This document shows positions 33,942 to 44,558 of a stretch of 64,000 nt of DNA, one piece after another. The notes under the pieces are model-generated. The model ran no database searches, was not told the origin of the DNA, and worked only from the letters and a program-made list of their open reading frames with translations. This DNA is from Aquatica leii. Lineage: Eukaryota > Arthropoda > Insecta > Coleoptera > Lampyridae. Position 1 is the first letter of the stretch, and each line of letters opens with the position of its first letter. The translations under genes and the position numbers were made by a program. The DNA is taken from contig CM069432.1 of NCBI GenBank assembly GCA_035610365.1, forward strand, positions 236,000,104 to 236,064,103, read 5' to 3'.

Positions 33942-35470
33942 TCAACGATAAACTTTTGGTAACAACCGCCAACCACGCTTTTTTTTCAATTTGCCCAAAA
34001 TCACGGTCACAGGGTAGAAACTATGACCTGGATATGGCAAATGATGAATTATTTTGGAAAATCTTCCATTATTAACTAGAGTTAACAAAAAATGAACCAT
34101 GGCAGCATTTTTGTTCTGCCCATCACAGTTATCACTAAACATATATAAAGTAGTTACTGTTTCCCTGACATATTTTGAATGAAATGCCACAAAAAAGAAA
34201 CTGTAAACATGTAACTGACAGACTTGTTACCAGAACATAAGTGAAACAACTGTTTGAAAACCTAGATTTGTATGCCATAAAATATATCACCTGTTGTTAA
34301 AACTGGTAATGGTAAATTTTGCTGGTAATCAAAGCAGATCGTTTCAACAGTAGGATCAGCTTTTGCTAGTTTAGTTTTTGTTTTCAAATCATCTAAAAAA
34401 GCTTGTGCTTTGCGAAGATGTAGTTCTTCTTGAATTATTAGTTGTTGCTTTTTTTCTTCAGTAGGAGCAGCAGCAATCTGAATTTGTATCTGGTCGCAAG
34501 TTGCACATGTATCAGTTCGTGGATATATCCAAACGAGAAATTAAAGTTTTCCGTGAAATATCGGTAATAGTAGTCATATGTCAGATTCGTACTTCTGTAG
34601 ATAAAGTTTATGCATTCCACACTCAAGTAAACTAAAAGGATTTTTTTAGAGTAATGCGATTCCTGTGCTTTTAATATGGCCTTTTATCATCGCAACTAGA
34701 TCCTCCGAGATTTGTTAGGGCGATTATTGTGTTTGCCACGAGTATCTTTTTTAAGTAAACTACCCCCAGCTTGTAATAATAAAAATATTTCTTAATTTCA
34801 GCTACACTAGTCTTTCTTCTCTTTTAATGACTTCTTCATGTCTATAAGTGTACCTAAGTAGCAGTCCTTAATAGTTTTGACTTCCATTGCATAAAACTTG
34901 TCAAATATTTGATCCTTTTCAATTTCTATTAATTTATCGAAACACTGATTACGAAATTGACATATGGGGCCCTGGTATTTTTATAAAACGACTTTTCCCT
35001 TACTATTGACGTATTGTTTGCCATTAGTTCTCTCCAATCTCTGTAAATTGATCTTACTTTTGAAGTGTTCGTTTGTGTTTTTTTTGCTTTTGTTCCAGTG
35101 CTTCCTCTCTGTTGTTCTCTGAGAATTAAAAACAAAACTGGTAGATAAGGTAATATTGTTACAAACATCACCTACCTTTTTCATTATTTTTGCTACTTGA
35201 AAGGTCTTCGGCACTGACTTGCTATTTGAAGAACTAATAGGGATATTCATTTTTGTGGCTGTAGAATTAAAATAAATACAGTTAAAGAACCAAAACGGTT
35301 TTTTTAATATCTGCTATTACGTTGTTTATTTTTACTATTTAAATAATTTTTGGCAGTCACATGTAACTTAGTGTTGTTTTTTACTACCACGTTCTTTTAC
35401 ATAATCAGGGTCGATATCTGAGTTATGATATGGATCGCTTTTACTAGAAGAATCACTAAAACTACTCATT
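33942..35470 (-). pseudogene. decayed gene with SDNC-GQNKN motif (DUF7869-like)
   Basis: Read right to left, it starts 'MSSFSDSSSKSDPYHNSDIDPDY' (35470). Next come a basic region 'NGKQYVNSKGKVV' (35010), 'CQFRNQCFDKLIEIEKDQIFDKFYAMEVKTIKDCYLGTLI' (34960-34840), 'RGKHNNRPNK' (34735), 'SHYSKK' and a 'FTENFNFSFG' to 'CATCDQIQIQI' block (34565-34480). Then 'LPLPVLTTGDIFY' (34310-34275) and the most diagnostic piece 'YMFSDNCDGQNKNAAMVHFLLTLVNNGRF...HLPYPGHSFYPVTVILG' (34145-33985). This order matches a family common in insect genomes whose D-N-C/G-Q-N-K-N block I assign, from memory, to DUF7869. At least three frameshifts break it. The function of the family is unknown to me; it may be transposon-borne. 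Confidence 0.55.
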
Positions 35471-35474
35471 TTTC

Positions 35475-36335
35475 TGCCATACGACTTGAACACAAGAATG
35501 TAAATAAAAATAATTGTATTGAGGTTAGGTTTTTGTTGGGAGAAAAAACAGGTCATGTGAGCCACGTGGCCCATTATTGCTACTATAAAATTCATGTCCT
35601 ACAAACTGCCTGAAACATGTTTACAGCGATAATGAGTAATGACCAAAAGTTTTTTTGCACAATTCTACAAGCTTCACTAGAGCAAATATTCATAAGTTCG
35701 TTGGAAAACTTTTTAGAAATAGCAGTAACCAATGAATCAGATTTATTCTATATTTGCAAATCTTGACAGTTATTGTTTAGACACTTTTAAAAGCATGACA
35801 ATTTTTTCCAGTAAACACAAATCCATAACGAGAAGAATTTTAGTAACCCTAAAATCGAAAACCCGATTTCTTAAGCAAGTTTTTTTTATAGAAACGATAA
35901 TTTAGCATTTTCGTTTAATTTTTTTTTAAGTGCAACATACAATAGTCAGAATTAGAACACAAAAATTTACCGAAAAAAAGCAAATAGAGCGGTCCTGTCA
36001 ATACAAATTCAAGAATGTGATCTTGTACCCAATTTCATGAAACGGACCTACGAGTAATTCTTCCGGTACATCTTATTAGTAGTCCGGTAAAACATACTCA
36101 ATTGTTTTTCCGAAAGAGAGTTTGCATAATTTAAAATATGTGTAAATAAAAAAGTTTTGTACTTTATCTTTCTCACCGTAAACCAATAATACCATATGAA
36201 GCTTAATTTTTTTTTATTTGTTTTTAATTGAACGTAACCGAAATGATATTTGTCAAATTTAGTTCAAACAGAATTCCAATTTTGAATTTTATAATTTTTC
36301 TCTAATTGAATGTCTGTTTTCACCAACAATTTACC
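35475..36335. other. no recognisable feature
   Basis: A+T-rich with poly-T and poly-A runs; nothing identifiable on either strand. Confidence 0.45.
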
Positions 36336-36339
36336 ACAT

Positions 36340-36533
36340 TTATTTAAACATCTTTTTAACACTTCCGACTTCGAATAACTGACCTATGCTCACTTTGAAT
36401 CGTTTTTATATATTTCTGTTATCTTTCGAGAATTTTCTTCATCCTTTGGTGAACGTTTTGGAATTGGATAAAAACTTCGTGAACGCTCTCGAGGCTAACC
36501 ACAAGTTCGCGAACGTTTTACTATATCTTTTAT
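36340..36533 (-). repeat. diverged gypsy LTR remnant
   Basis: Homologous to the inner end of the LTRs at 1386-1813 and 15713-16188, with matching segments TTTTTAACACTTC, AATAACTGACCTA and CGCGAACGTTTTA in the same order. It contains heat-shock-like TTCGTGAA and TTCGCGAA. The outer end is lost, so no target duplication can be read. Confidence 0.65.
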
Positions 36534-37299
36534 GACGCAGAATTCACTCATTCGTTGTTATGCAAAATGCTCAAAAAAGAAAAGTTTATTTTAATAATAA
36601 ACTAATTGTTTAAGTCGACATCCTACGCTTCTACCCGGGTCTCAAATGAATCAGTTTATTCCAGGGTGTGAAGATGTCCACTGCGACGTGTGACAAAAGC
36701 GCAGTTTGTAAGAAATCGACAACATTGGAATTATCCAGAATGGAAAATTGTAAATACGAATAGCATGATGTCCTGATATATCTTGTTTCCTATCTTTCTT
36801 GTAAATACGTTGTTAATACCTGCAACGTTAATTGATGCTTGCGAATCTCGGATTCCGAAATCGCGTTCGGTAGTTTGAGGTGAATTGATGTGAATTTGCT
36901 AGTCGTCCGAGCGTAGCTCACCCCTCAGATTTGGATTGGCCAAGTTAAAATGAGCGCTTTCCCCAGCCGATAGGACCCACTCGTATAGTAAGTGCTCGGT
37001 ATCTTTTCCCCGCCGTCGCATTTTCTTTCAATGTTTCTTAAGTTAAATCTTTTATAATATTCGTGTTATGAGCCATGCCCTGTTGTTACCCATCATGTCT
37101 AATCTTTTTTGTTGTACTATAAGAACTATCTTGTGAAATTGCCTGCCTTGTCTGGCTACGCCTATGACTTTTGCCATATTTCTTCTTTTTTACCGGTAAT
37201 TATTTTACTCTCTCATTACTTACTTTACCTTCATGACTTTTGTCTATTCTAGTTCTATCTTTCCTTTTTTATTCGTTATGGCTTAGATTAAAAACCAAT
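36534..37299. other. unassigned, partly G+C-richer block
   Basis: 36630-37030 is less A+T-rich than its surroundings and includes CGCGTTCGG and CCCACTCGTATAGTAAGTGC. It resembles an LTR or promoter-like segment, but I could not match it to another copy in the window. Confidence 0.35.
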
Positions 37300-37622
37300 C
37301 TACACGAGCGTAAAAATCGCAGCGATTCTTCCGCAGCGTATCCTACGCTCGATAGGAAACTACAGATTTAAATGCTAAACTAGATGGACGGTTTTTTCTA
37401 GCGATATCACCTCCATCCGCTAGCGAGCAGAACGCAAGCAGGCGCGTTCTTTCGAATCCGCGCCACAAACGAAACGCATTGTTTAGTATATATTCGTCAC
37501 GAAAAAAATTTTGAACGAAGTAGAAAAGCGTCCACTGCTTTACAATATTATATTAAAAGAATATAGTGATAGAGAATTAAATTATGGGATGAAATAGCGG
37601 TTGAAATGTATGAGGGCTGGAG

Positions 37623-38990
37623 TCAAATCAGTGTAAAAGAAAAAAATAAAATGGTAGGTTTATTATATATCTTCTTATTTGAAACATAATTTCTTTTAAA
37701 TTTTTCATGTTGCCAAGGTATTTCACCATTTTTGCTAACAAAATAGTTCTTGAATTCTTCTCTAATAACTTGTACAGGGCCTTCTGTACCTATAACTTCA
37801 ATATGTCTCATTGGATTTATATATAAGGTTTCACTATCTAATCCATCTCGTCTTCTGACGAAATTGTGTAAAACACTGCTTGTAGTATTTGTACAGCAAA
37901 TTTCACATCTAAAAGCAAGCTCGTGTGAAATATTCTCCATTTATTAGCTAACGTGCCAAAATTACATTCTACAAATCGTCTAGCTCGAATTAGTCTATAG
38001 TTAAAAACTCTGAGAATAATCCGCACCTGCTACGGCCAGCAACACAATGGAAAAAAACTTCTTCTCTATAATTAAAATATTCTGTGCCTGTGGTCTAGAG
38101 ATGGGAATTTTAGTTCCTTTTTATGAACTAGTTCATCAGTTCTCATTCAGTAAACAGAACTAGTTCAATGAACTAGTTATTTAGTTCATTTCCACAAAAC
38201 AAAATTGGTGTTGCAGGTTTGCATATGATGACTTTGCTATTTAGTTCTGTAATTCAATTAGAACGACGACGCGTGCTTTTCGGTGTTCCGGCTATTACTA
38301 ATCTATTTACTTACGTTTTAGGTGTAGTTACTTTTTAATTCATAATTAATTTTAGCTAAATATTGGTAATGATAAAAACAAAGTATGTGAAAAGTTTTTA
38401 TTATGATAAGAAACGAAATAAAGAGATTTTTTAATTCGTTTTGTAAGCAGTTTTTTGTTTGCTTTTTTTAAAAATTAATTAACTACGAAAATGTACTAAC
38501 ATAAGTAATAGGAGAACGCGGGATACAAAAATCAAGATAGGTTGAATACAAACATAATCAGAGTATTTATTATAACAAACGTGATGATAATCGACTGCGA
38601 AGGCGAACGGAATGTGCTCTTGTAGCGAAAGCTGTGAGAACGTTGGTTTTGTACGTAATCAAGGATATGTGATGACGAAAACAAAATTTATGATGAATGA
38701 ATGCACTAAATGACTACCTAGTTCATTTTATGATTGAGAACTAGTACATTTAGTTCACCGATGAGACTAGTTCAATTGAACTAGTTCGGTCAGGAACTAC
38801 ACATCTCTACTGTGGTCAATGGCACCTACGCAGTTGGGAAAATTACTTTTTCTATAGAATAAATCTGCTATTTCTATCCATTTTCCTTCTGAAGGAATAG
38901 GTATTTCCTTATGCTGTAAGATTTTACATATTGGTGTATATGTTTCTTTAATTATAAGCTTTATTAATTGATACTTGAAAAACATATTTC
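37623..38990 (-). pseudogene. Harbinger transposase (HARBI1-like), interrupted and deleted
   Basis: The N-terminal half (38985-38818) encodes 'YTPICKILQHKEIPIPSEGKWIEIADLFYRKSNFPNCVGAIDH', which includes the first catalytic 'VGAID'. After the hAT insertion, the minus strand resumes with 'RRSFFPLCCWP' (equivalent to the 'FSIVL.A' segment, 38060-38030). Then comes 'RLIRARRFVECNFGTLANKWRIFHT', the third acidic block (37990-37925), and 'CTNTTSSVLHNFVRRRDG' (37880-37840). The middle with the second catalytic aspartate is deleted. Frameshifts are present near 37930. Confidence 0.75.
38096..38809. mobile_element. 714-bp hAT-type element, perfect 8-bp TSD
   Basis: Ends are TAGAGATGGG and CACATCTCTA (10-bp TIR, one mismatch), flanked by CTGTGGTC at 38088-38095 and 38810-38817. 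Just inside, ACTAGTTC motifs recur many times at both ends in both orientations. No transposase is encoded. It lies inside the Harbinger transposase; removing it and one TSD copy would restore the local continuity of that relic. Confidence 0.9.
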
Positions 38991-39049
38991 AGGCATACAA
39001 AATTTAATCCAGTCGACAAATACCTACAAAATACAATTATTTCTTTATT

Positions 39050-39650
39050 CGTAGGTAAAGAGCTACAAACGAAATGGAAATCGTTAAAAGATCAGTATCG
39101 CAAAGAACTTACATGACTCAAAGAAACTAAAAGTGGTCAATGTGCTTCAAGGTAAAAAAATATACATATTTTTTTATCAGCTTTTATTTTTAAGTTTGTC
39201 TATCGAACAGAGAAATGCAGTTTATAATATCTCTGACGATAATATTAGTAAACAGAACCATAATGAACCATAGAAAGTATCACAAATTACACAAGTTCCT
39301 GCTTCTACTTCTACTACCACTCCTATGAAGCTTAAAAAAAAGTAAATCGAGGCTTTACAAAGAGAGCAAAAAACTGAAAACATGGAAATCTGGCTTTTTA
39401 ATGCTATTGCTGTCTTTAATAAATCAGTTTTCTGGATATACTATGTTAGAATGTAGAATGAAAACAAGCTATACAACAAGGTCGTAAGGTTTCAATAATT
39501 GAGGACTTGCGCTCCTTAACTTTCTCTTTCTCCTCACAACCACCAACACTTCAAACGATTGACACGATTCCCCTGATTTTGCAAGACGGCGATACTTTTG
39601 ATTCACAGGGATCTGAGTATTCGCTAATGAACTTGTATTAGTGAAGATAA
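39050..39650 (+). pseudogene. MADF-type second gene of Harbinger element, decayed
   Basis: 'KELQTKWKSLKDQYRKELT' followed by 'LKETKSGQCAS' (39058-39150) is the core of a MADF DNA-binding domain. Later pieces 'QGRKVSIIEDLRSLTFSF' and 'DGDTFDSQGSEYSLMNLY' (39480-39640) look like the tail. It is divergent from the HARBI1-type gene, as in Harbinger elements where the MADF/Myb protein assists the transposase. There are many stops. Confidence 0.6.
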
Positions 39651-40189
39651 TGAATGTTTATTGTTAATTCTGACGTTGAAATGTATTAAGTTCTTTTACG
39701 TTATTTACTTAAGTAACAAAATTAAATTAAAATAAATATAACAAATATAGTAATACACCTTATACTATACCTTAAAGCAATTACTAATCTCTCGGCTGTA
39801 TGGATGGATGGAGTGTCTCATGTTGGTGTCATTTTTCTGTAGGGTTTCAGACAATAGACCAAGTAACTTGTCAAAACTATTTATGGACAGTCGATCATAT
39901 TGGATATTTTCTACGGTCAATAAATTTTGTATGAAAATATCACATTGATATTCTGTTGCTTAGTAGGGGATTAACCCACCATCGCCAACGTTTTCTTCGT
40001 TTTTTTTTTTAAATCAAACGAACAACTAATGCGGAAGCACAACTTAACGGGATTGTGTCCATTTCTAAACTAATATTAATCTAGTTATTTTATTAAGGAT
40101 TGTACCCTAATTAGCATAGAAATTGCTGTTCGTGTAGTTGACATGCAGCGATAGTTACGCCGCGAAAACTACGATCGTGTAGTTTTGCG

Positions 40190-41060
40190 CTAACTGTTGT
40201 AGTTCCCACGCTATTCTTGTTCTTGGATAAACTGTCTTGATCGCTGTCATTATTATATTACTATCTGTTGTTATACTAGCTGTTAATTCAGGCGCTGCAT
40301 AGGTGTTTAATCATCGTAGTGCTAACCAAACTGACACCATTTCCCTTTTCGTGCTACTGAATAGTAAAACGATAGTTTTTTTGATGCTGTTACCTTGCCG
40401 TACTAGATACTCATTCGTGATTCTGAGCAGTGTCAACCTTAATGTAGAGCCTTATTCTAAGATCTGTTGCTTTCCTCCCATATTTCTTGTACTACATAGT
40501 TATAGGTTTGATAGTTTCTTTTAATACTTCTTGAATGGTTCTGTTTTTACTCCCACTTGTAACTTTCCTTTGAATCTTTTTAGAGTTTATAGGTAATGCC
40601 TTTAAGCGACGATGATAAGACCGAGGCACTTAATGTGTACTTGTATATTCTTGATCATTTTTAGTGACCGTCGAATGTTTAGCCTTTCAGGGAAGAACAG
40701 CATTTCTAGTTTATTTCTTTTTGTCTATCTTTGAAATTTTTTGCCATGTTTCCTTCCAGCTTACTGTGATGTGTTTTGCTGAGTTAGCGCTAATTACTAG
40801 TAACTGGTCGTCTGCGAAGGCTAGCTCATAGAGGTTGTGATGGCCTGAGCTGTGAGCCACAAAATTGTTCCCAGGCATGATCTTTGAGGGCTTCCCATGT
40901 TTATGCCTTTGGCTATTGTACCGCTCGTGACTGTTCTTTTTTTCCTAAAGCTTTAAATTGTCTGTAGTAGGTTTCCTGGTGTTTCCCAGTTTTTTCACTG
41001 TACCAGCATAGTGGAATACCCTGGCTTGTTCTTGTTCTTAAAATCTAGTGTTACTATTAG
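40190..41060 (-). pseudogene. R1/I-type LINE reverse transcriptase relic
   Basis: On the minus strand 'TSGTIAKGINMGSPQRSCLGT' (about 40940-40880) matches the 'R..G.PQGS.LGP' block. 'LYELAFADDQLLVISANSAKT' (40845-40785) matches the catalytic 'YADD' block with the 'GNS' that follows in R1-type elements. Further left, pieces such as 'LNIRRSLKMIKNIQVHIKCLG' and 'MTAIKTVYPRTRI' fit the C-terminal region loosely. It is heavily frameshifted. Clade assignment is tentative; a LINE RT is clear. Confidence 0.55.
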
Positions 41061-44000
41061 GGTATGTAGACAGTATTGAAAACGTCCTGTCATAATCTTT
41101 GCATCACAGCAGAACTAGAATTGTCATATGGGATATTATCAGTTTTTTCACTTTTAAAGGCATCATCAAATTCCGAACGACGTACAAAAAAATCATTCAA
41201 CAATGTTGCCTAAAGAGACATTTGACAAAAACAAATCAAAAATTACAATAATTCACAAAAAATAAAATTGAAAACACAATTGGGAAAAATGGTGTTTAAT
41301 TGTTCTGCTTGAAAATTAAAAACACATTTTGTATATAGCATGTTCATACTATAAGTTATGACTCCTACGGTTATTAAATATAATTTATTATCAAAAATAA
41401 TATTTTATGACTTCATTAACTTTCTATTGTTTGTTACTTTTGGAATATATAAATTGATAGTAAATTCGTTTTCACAACTATTGTGCAAAAATCTATAATA
41501 TTTAAATTTACAAAACAATATTTTCCATTTCACTACAAAGATAATTTGCTTTTAGTGTTAATGCCTAGAAACTGCTTAACGACCGCAGAAACCATTATAA
41601 TATTTCTTTAGACATACGACATAGGTTTTATTTATTACCTTCTATTCTTTATATGTTTATTACACAAAATATTCTAAGCGGTACTCGAACGCAAGATGTC
41701 GAATTGAAATTTCTGTATACGTTTTGTAAACGCATAATAACTACTGGTTAAATTTATTCAATTTTTTTTTTGAAAATAAAGATAAATAATTAAATAAAAA
41801 GAATTAATATGTTACTGTGTAAGTTTTGATTATGGTTTGATGTATGACTTAGAGGAAACTTGCTCTTCTACTTAATTACGTACAAAATCTTAAGATGGTT
41901 AATGGTTGAGACTATGATAATTCTTATTAGAAAAGTTTAAGAGTGTGAGTATAAAATTTTGGTGTTTTTTTTTGTAATAACCAAATAATGAAACGCAGTT
42001 TATATACTTTTAGTTTAGTTTAGTTTAGATCTAAACTAATTATCTGTTTGTTTATTTGCTAATACAATCATAATTTGAGCAATTTTGGCCTCGACCAAGG
42101 TTTGACGGAAACAGAATAAAAATAAATTTTAGTGAATTTTAAGTATTTCCAAAAAACCAAATAAAAAATACGACCATGAAATTGAATACAAACCAAGAAA
42201 CGTATGTATAACATTTATATGTAAATTTTCCTACTTGCCAAACCGAAACTTAGAATAATTTTGCTTTTATAACTGAAAACGGTGTATTTCCAGTAAGCAT
42301 TATAATTTTTCATAAACATTCTTTTACTTAATCAATAACTATGGTTTCTTTTACTTCTAATATAAAATATTAGGTAATTTAGGAGTATTTAATCAGCTTC
42401 AGTATCTTATTACAGAATAATAAGTTAATAATCCCCATTAAGAACTTTTGCTTTCATTTTGTTAAAGAATTGCAATTTGAATAACTCTTAACTTTGAATT
42501 AAAATTATATTGATAGAAAGTGTGTATTTATGAATATAAAATATCTAGTTACTGTACAAAATAACGTAACTTTTCCATCACTGCCAAACACCATAAATAA
42601 GTTAAATTTGTTTGCTCAATTGAATTTATTAAAATGATAGTCTTTCTAAAATTACCTACTAATGTTTGTAATAATATCTTTTTTTGACATTTCTGTCAAG
42701 TCATTTATTAATGAGCATTTTCAATGTTTATTTTTGACGAAACGTAAGCTCATTATGGAAACTTCTATTGACACTATGACGTATCAAATGTGTTTATGAT
42801 TGTTCTGTTTCATATCACTTTCTTTTATACGTAACACGATATCCTTGGGTTTTAATTTTCTATAAATTGTTAATATACATACACAACAGTTTAAAAAACT
42901 TTTAATAGTCTAATCTTCAGATTATATACGGATCTATAAACCGGAACGCAGCGCCTTTAGGTTTTAAACGAATAGACCCAAAAGCGTTTGCGGTTAAATA
43001 TTTAACTAAAATATATTTGTCTTCTTCAGTTTAGATTTTTTACTTAAATAGATTATAGTTTATTGGTAAGGTTTTGCGTTAAAAAAAATGAAGTAACATG
43101 TTTTTTGAACCAAACCAAAGTACTAAGTGTAATGAGGAGAATTATAAATTCAAACAACGTTACACTGGAAAGTTACTGTAACTTAAAACAATAACAAACA
43201 TAAATTTATTCAAAATACTATAGTACTCTGCGGCATCAATTTAGATATGAAATTTTAAAATAGCCTAATTATGATAATTAAATTGTTATAATAGTAAAAA
43301 ATATGGTTAAATAATGTAAACACTATCAAGGTTAAACAATAAAAAGTGAATTTTAAATTTCTAAATTTAACATATAATATTATACAGAACACTGATGGTG
43401 GTTCGTTGTAGTACCAAAAAAGAAAATTAAAAAAAAGACCTTGGCGTGATGTACCTCATTCTAATTTTTCAGTGACGTAAATAGTTAGAAATGTTTGCAT
43501 AATGGATTGTTAACTTTAATTTTCACTGACTTGTTTATGTAATTATTGTATTATGTTTAAAACATTTTTAAACTAATACGTTTGGTACATTAATAATTTC
43601 GTCTCCGTATTTTGTAACGCATACTTTCGATCTCCAACTTTGAATGTGTTAACTACTTTGTATGTTTTCATTTTATAGTATCTTGTTGATGTAACTATAA
43701 ATACAAGCTATTTTGATAGTTGTTTTTGTTAGCGATTATTAAAAATGTTTAAATAAGGATTAAAATTTATCTTTACATAATAGAGAATTTGTAACTATTT
43801 CTCAACCTTCCATTAGATAAAAATATATTTTAAAAAAATGTTTGTCAATAAGTAAATAGTATCAATTAAGGATGCAAATTTTGTAAGTTCTGACACGGTT
43901 TAAAGTAAAAACAACTGTAATCAAATTTATAATTATTATTAAGGGCAATAACCAAGCTTATTTTGACCACATAAATGTGTACGTGTATCTTAGTGATTTA

Positions 44001-44463
44001 GTTATCTGTTTTTCTTTTCAAAAAGATTTTTTGATTATTTTTGTCCAGTGTAGTTACATTTTGCTCAATAAATAATTTCGTTTTGTGTTTCACCAAATTT
44101 GTTATATGTATTTGATTTTAGGATATTATCAAATAGTACATTGTAGTAATAATATATTCGATATTAAGATTGAGAGTGTATTATTATACCCTAAGCACCG
44201 AAATTTTATCGCAGGACAAGAGCAATAATAATGTTCTCAACTCTAATACAAATTTTCTTTAAATACAATTTTTAATTTAAATGAATGATTTTTCTTATTT
44301 TGTAATGGTACTACTTTCGTTTTGCTAAGCAAAAGAATGTAAAAACATTAATGTAATTTTATAAATACAATATCTTTTATACTATTGTGTATGAGCAAAA
44401 AACATTTATATATGCTCATTTGTTCAGTTCATGAAACAATAGGTTATGTACAGTTAAAGAGAA
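41061..44463. other. long A+T-rich stretch without genes
   Basis: About 3.4 kb, very A+T-rich and stop-dense on both strands. It contains a short TTTAG tandem repeat (about 42009-42028) and a degenerate foldback repeat (44167-44244, listed separately). No coding, RNA or LTR signal was found. Confidence 0.5.
44167..44244. repeat. degenerate copy of foldback MITE
   Basis: AGATTGAGAGTGTATTATTATACCCTAAG on the left pairs imperfectly with AATAATAATGTTCTCAACTCT on the right. The order and sequence resemble the clearer foldback at 57017-57117. Confidence 0.5.
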
Positions 44464-44558
44464 AAGCAGGTGTTTCTATTGAGATGCCTGTCCAGTACTC
44501 TAAATTTCAACGTAGAGATTCAAGCAAGCGCGGTTAAACGACGGGAGTGACTATGACT
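44464..44558 (+). pseudogene. 28S rRNA pseudogene, part upstream of R2 site
   Basis: From about 44464 the sequence matches arthropod 28S rRNA: CCAGTACTCTAAATTTCAACG, then TTCAAGCAAGCGCGG, then the stretch ending ACTATGACTCTCTTAA. In functional 28S this is followed by GG and TAGCCAAATG, the R2 cleavage site. Here it stops at CTCTTAA and R2-like sequence follows. Substitutions (ACGACGGGAGTG for ACGGCGGGAGTA) show it is not a working rRNA gene. The rRNA comparison is from memory of the conserved core. Confidence 0.85.

Larger units (their letters stand above)
37300..40182. mobile_element. PIF/Harbinger element with two divergent genes
   Basis: Candidate TIRs: CTACACGAGCGTAAAAATCGCAGCG from 37300, and the inverse of CTACACGATCGTAGTTTTCGCGGCG ending at 40182 (about three quarters of positions match). 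Between them lie a HARBI1-type transposase on minus and a MADF-type gene on plus, the normal Harbinger pair. A 3-bp target duplication could not be confirmed, so the ends are tentative. A hAT element splits the transposase (38096-38809). Confidence 0.6.

Noticed and set aside
37435..37470. tRNA-like T-arm (GGCGCG...TTCGAATC...CGCGCC)
   Set aside because: No acceptor, D or anticodon arm at the right spacing; lies in the Harbinger end and is simply palindromic.
40303..40524. 73-codon plus-strand frame
   Set aside because: Overlaps the minus-strand LINE relic and has no motif; antisense shadow.
42009..42040. TTTAG repeat as LINE tail or telomere-like repeat
   Set aside because: Very short; flanking sequence shows no LINE 3' end and it is not the insect TTAGG telomere motif.
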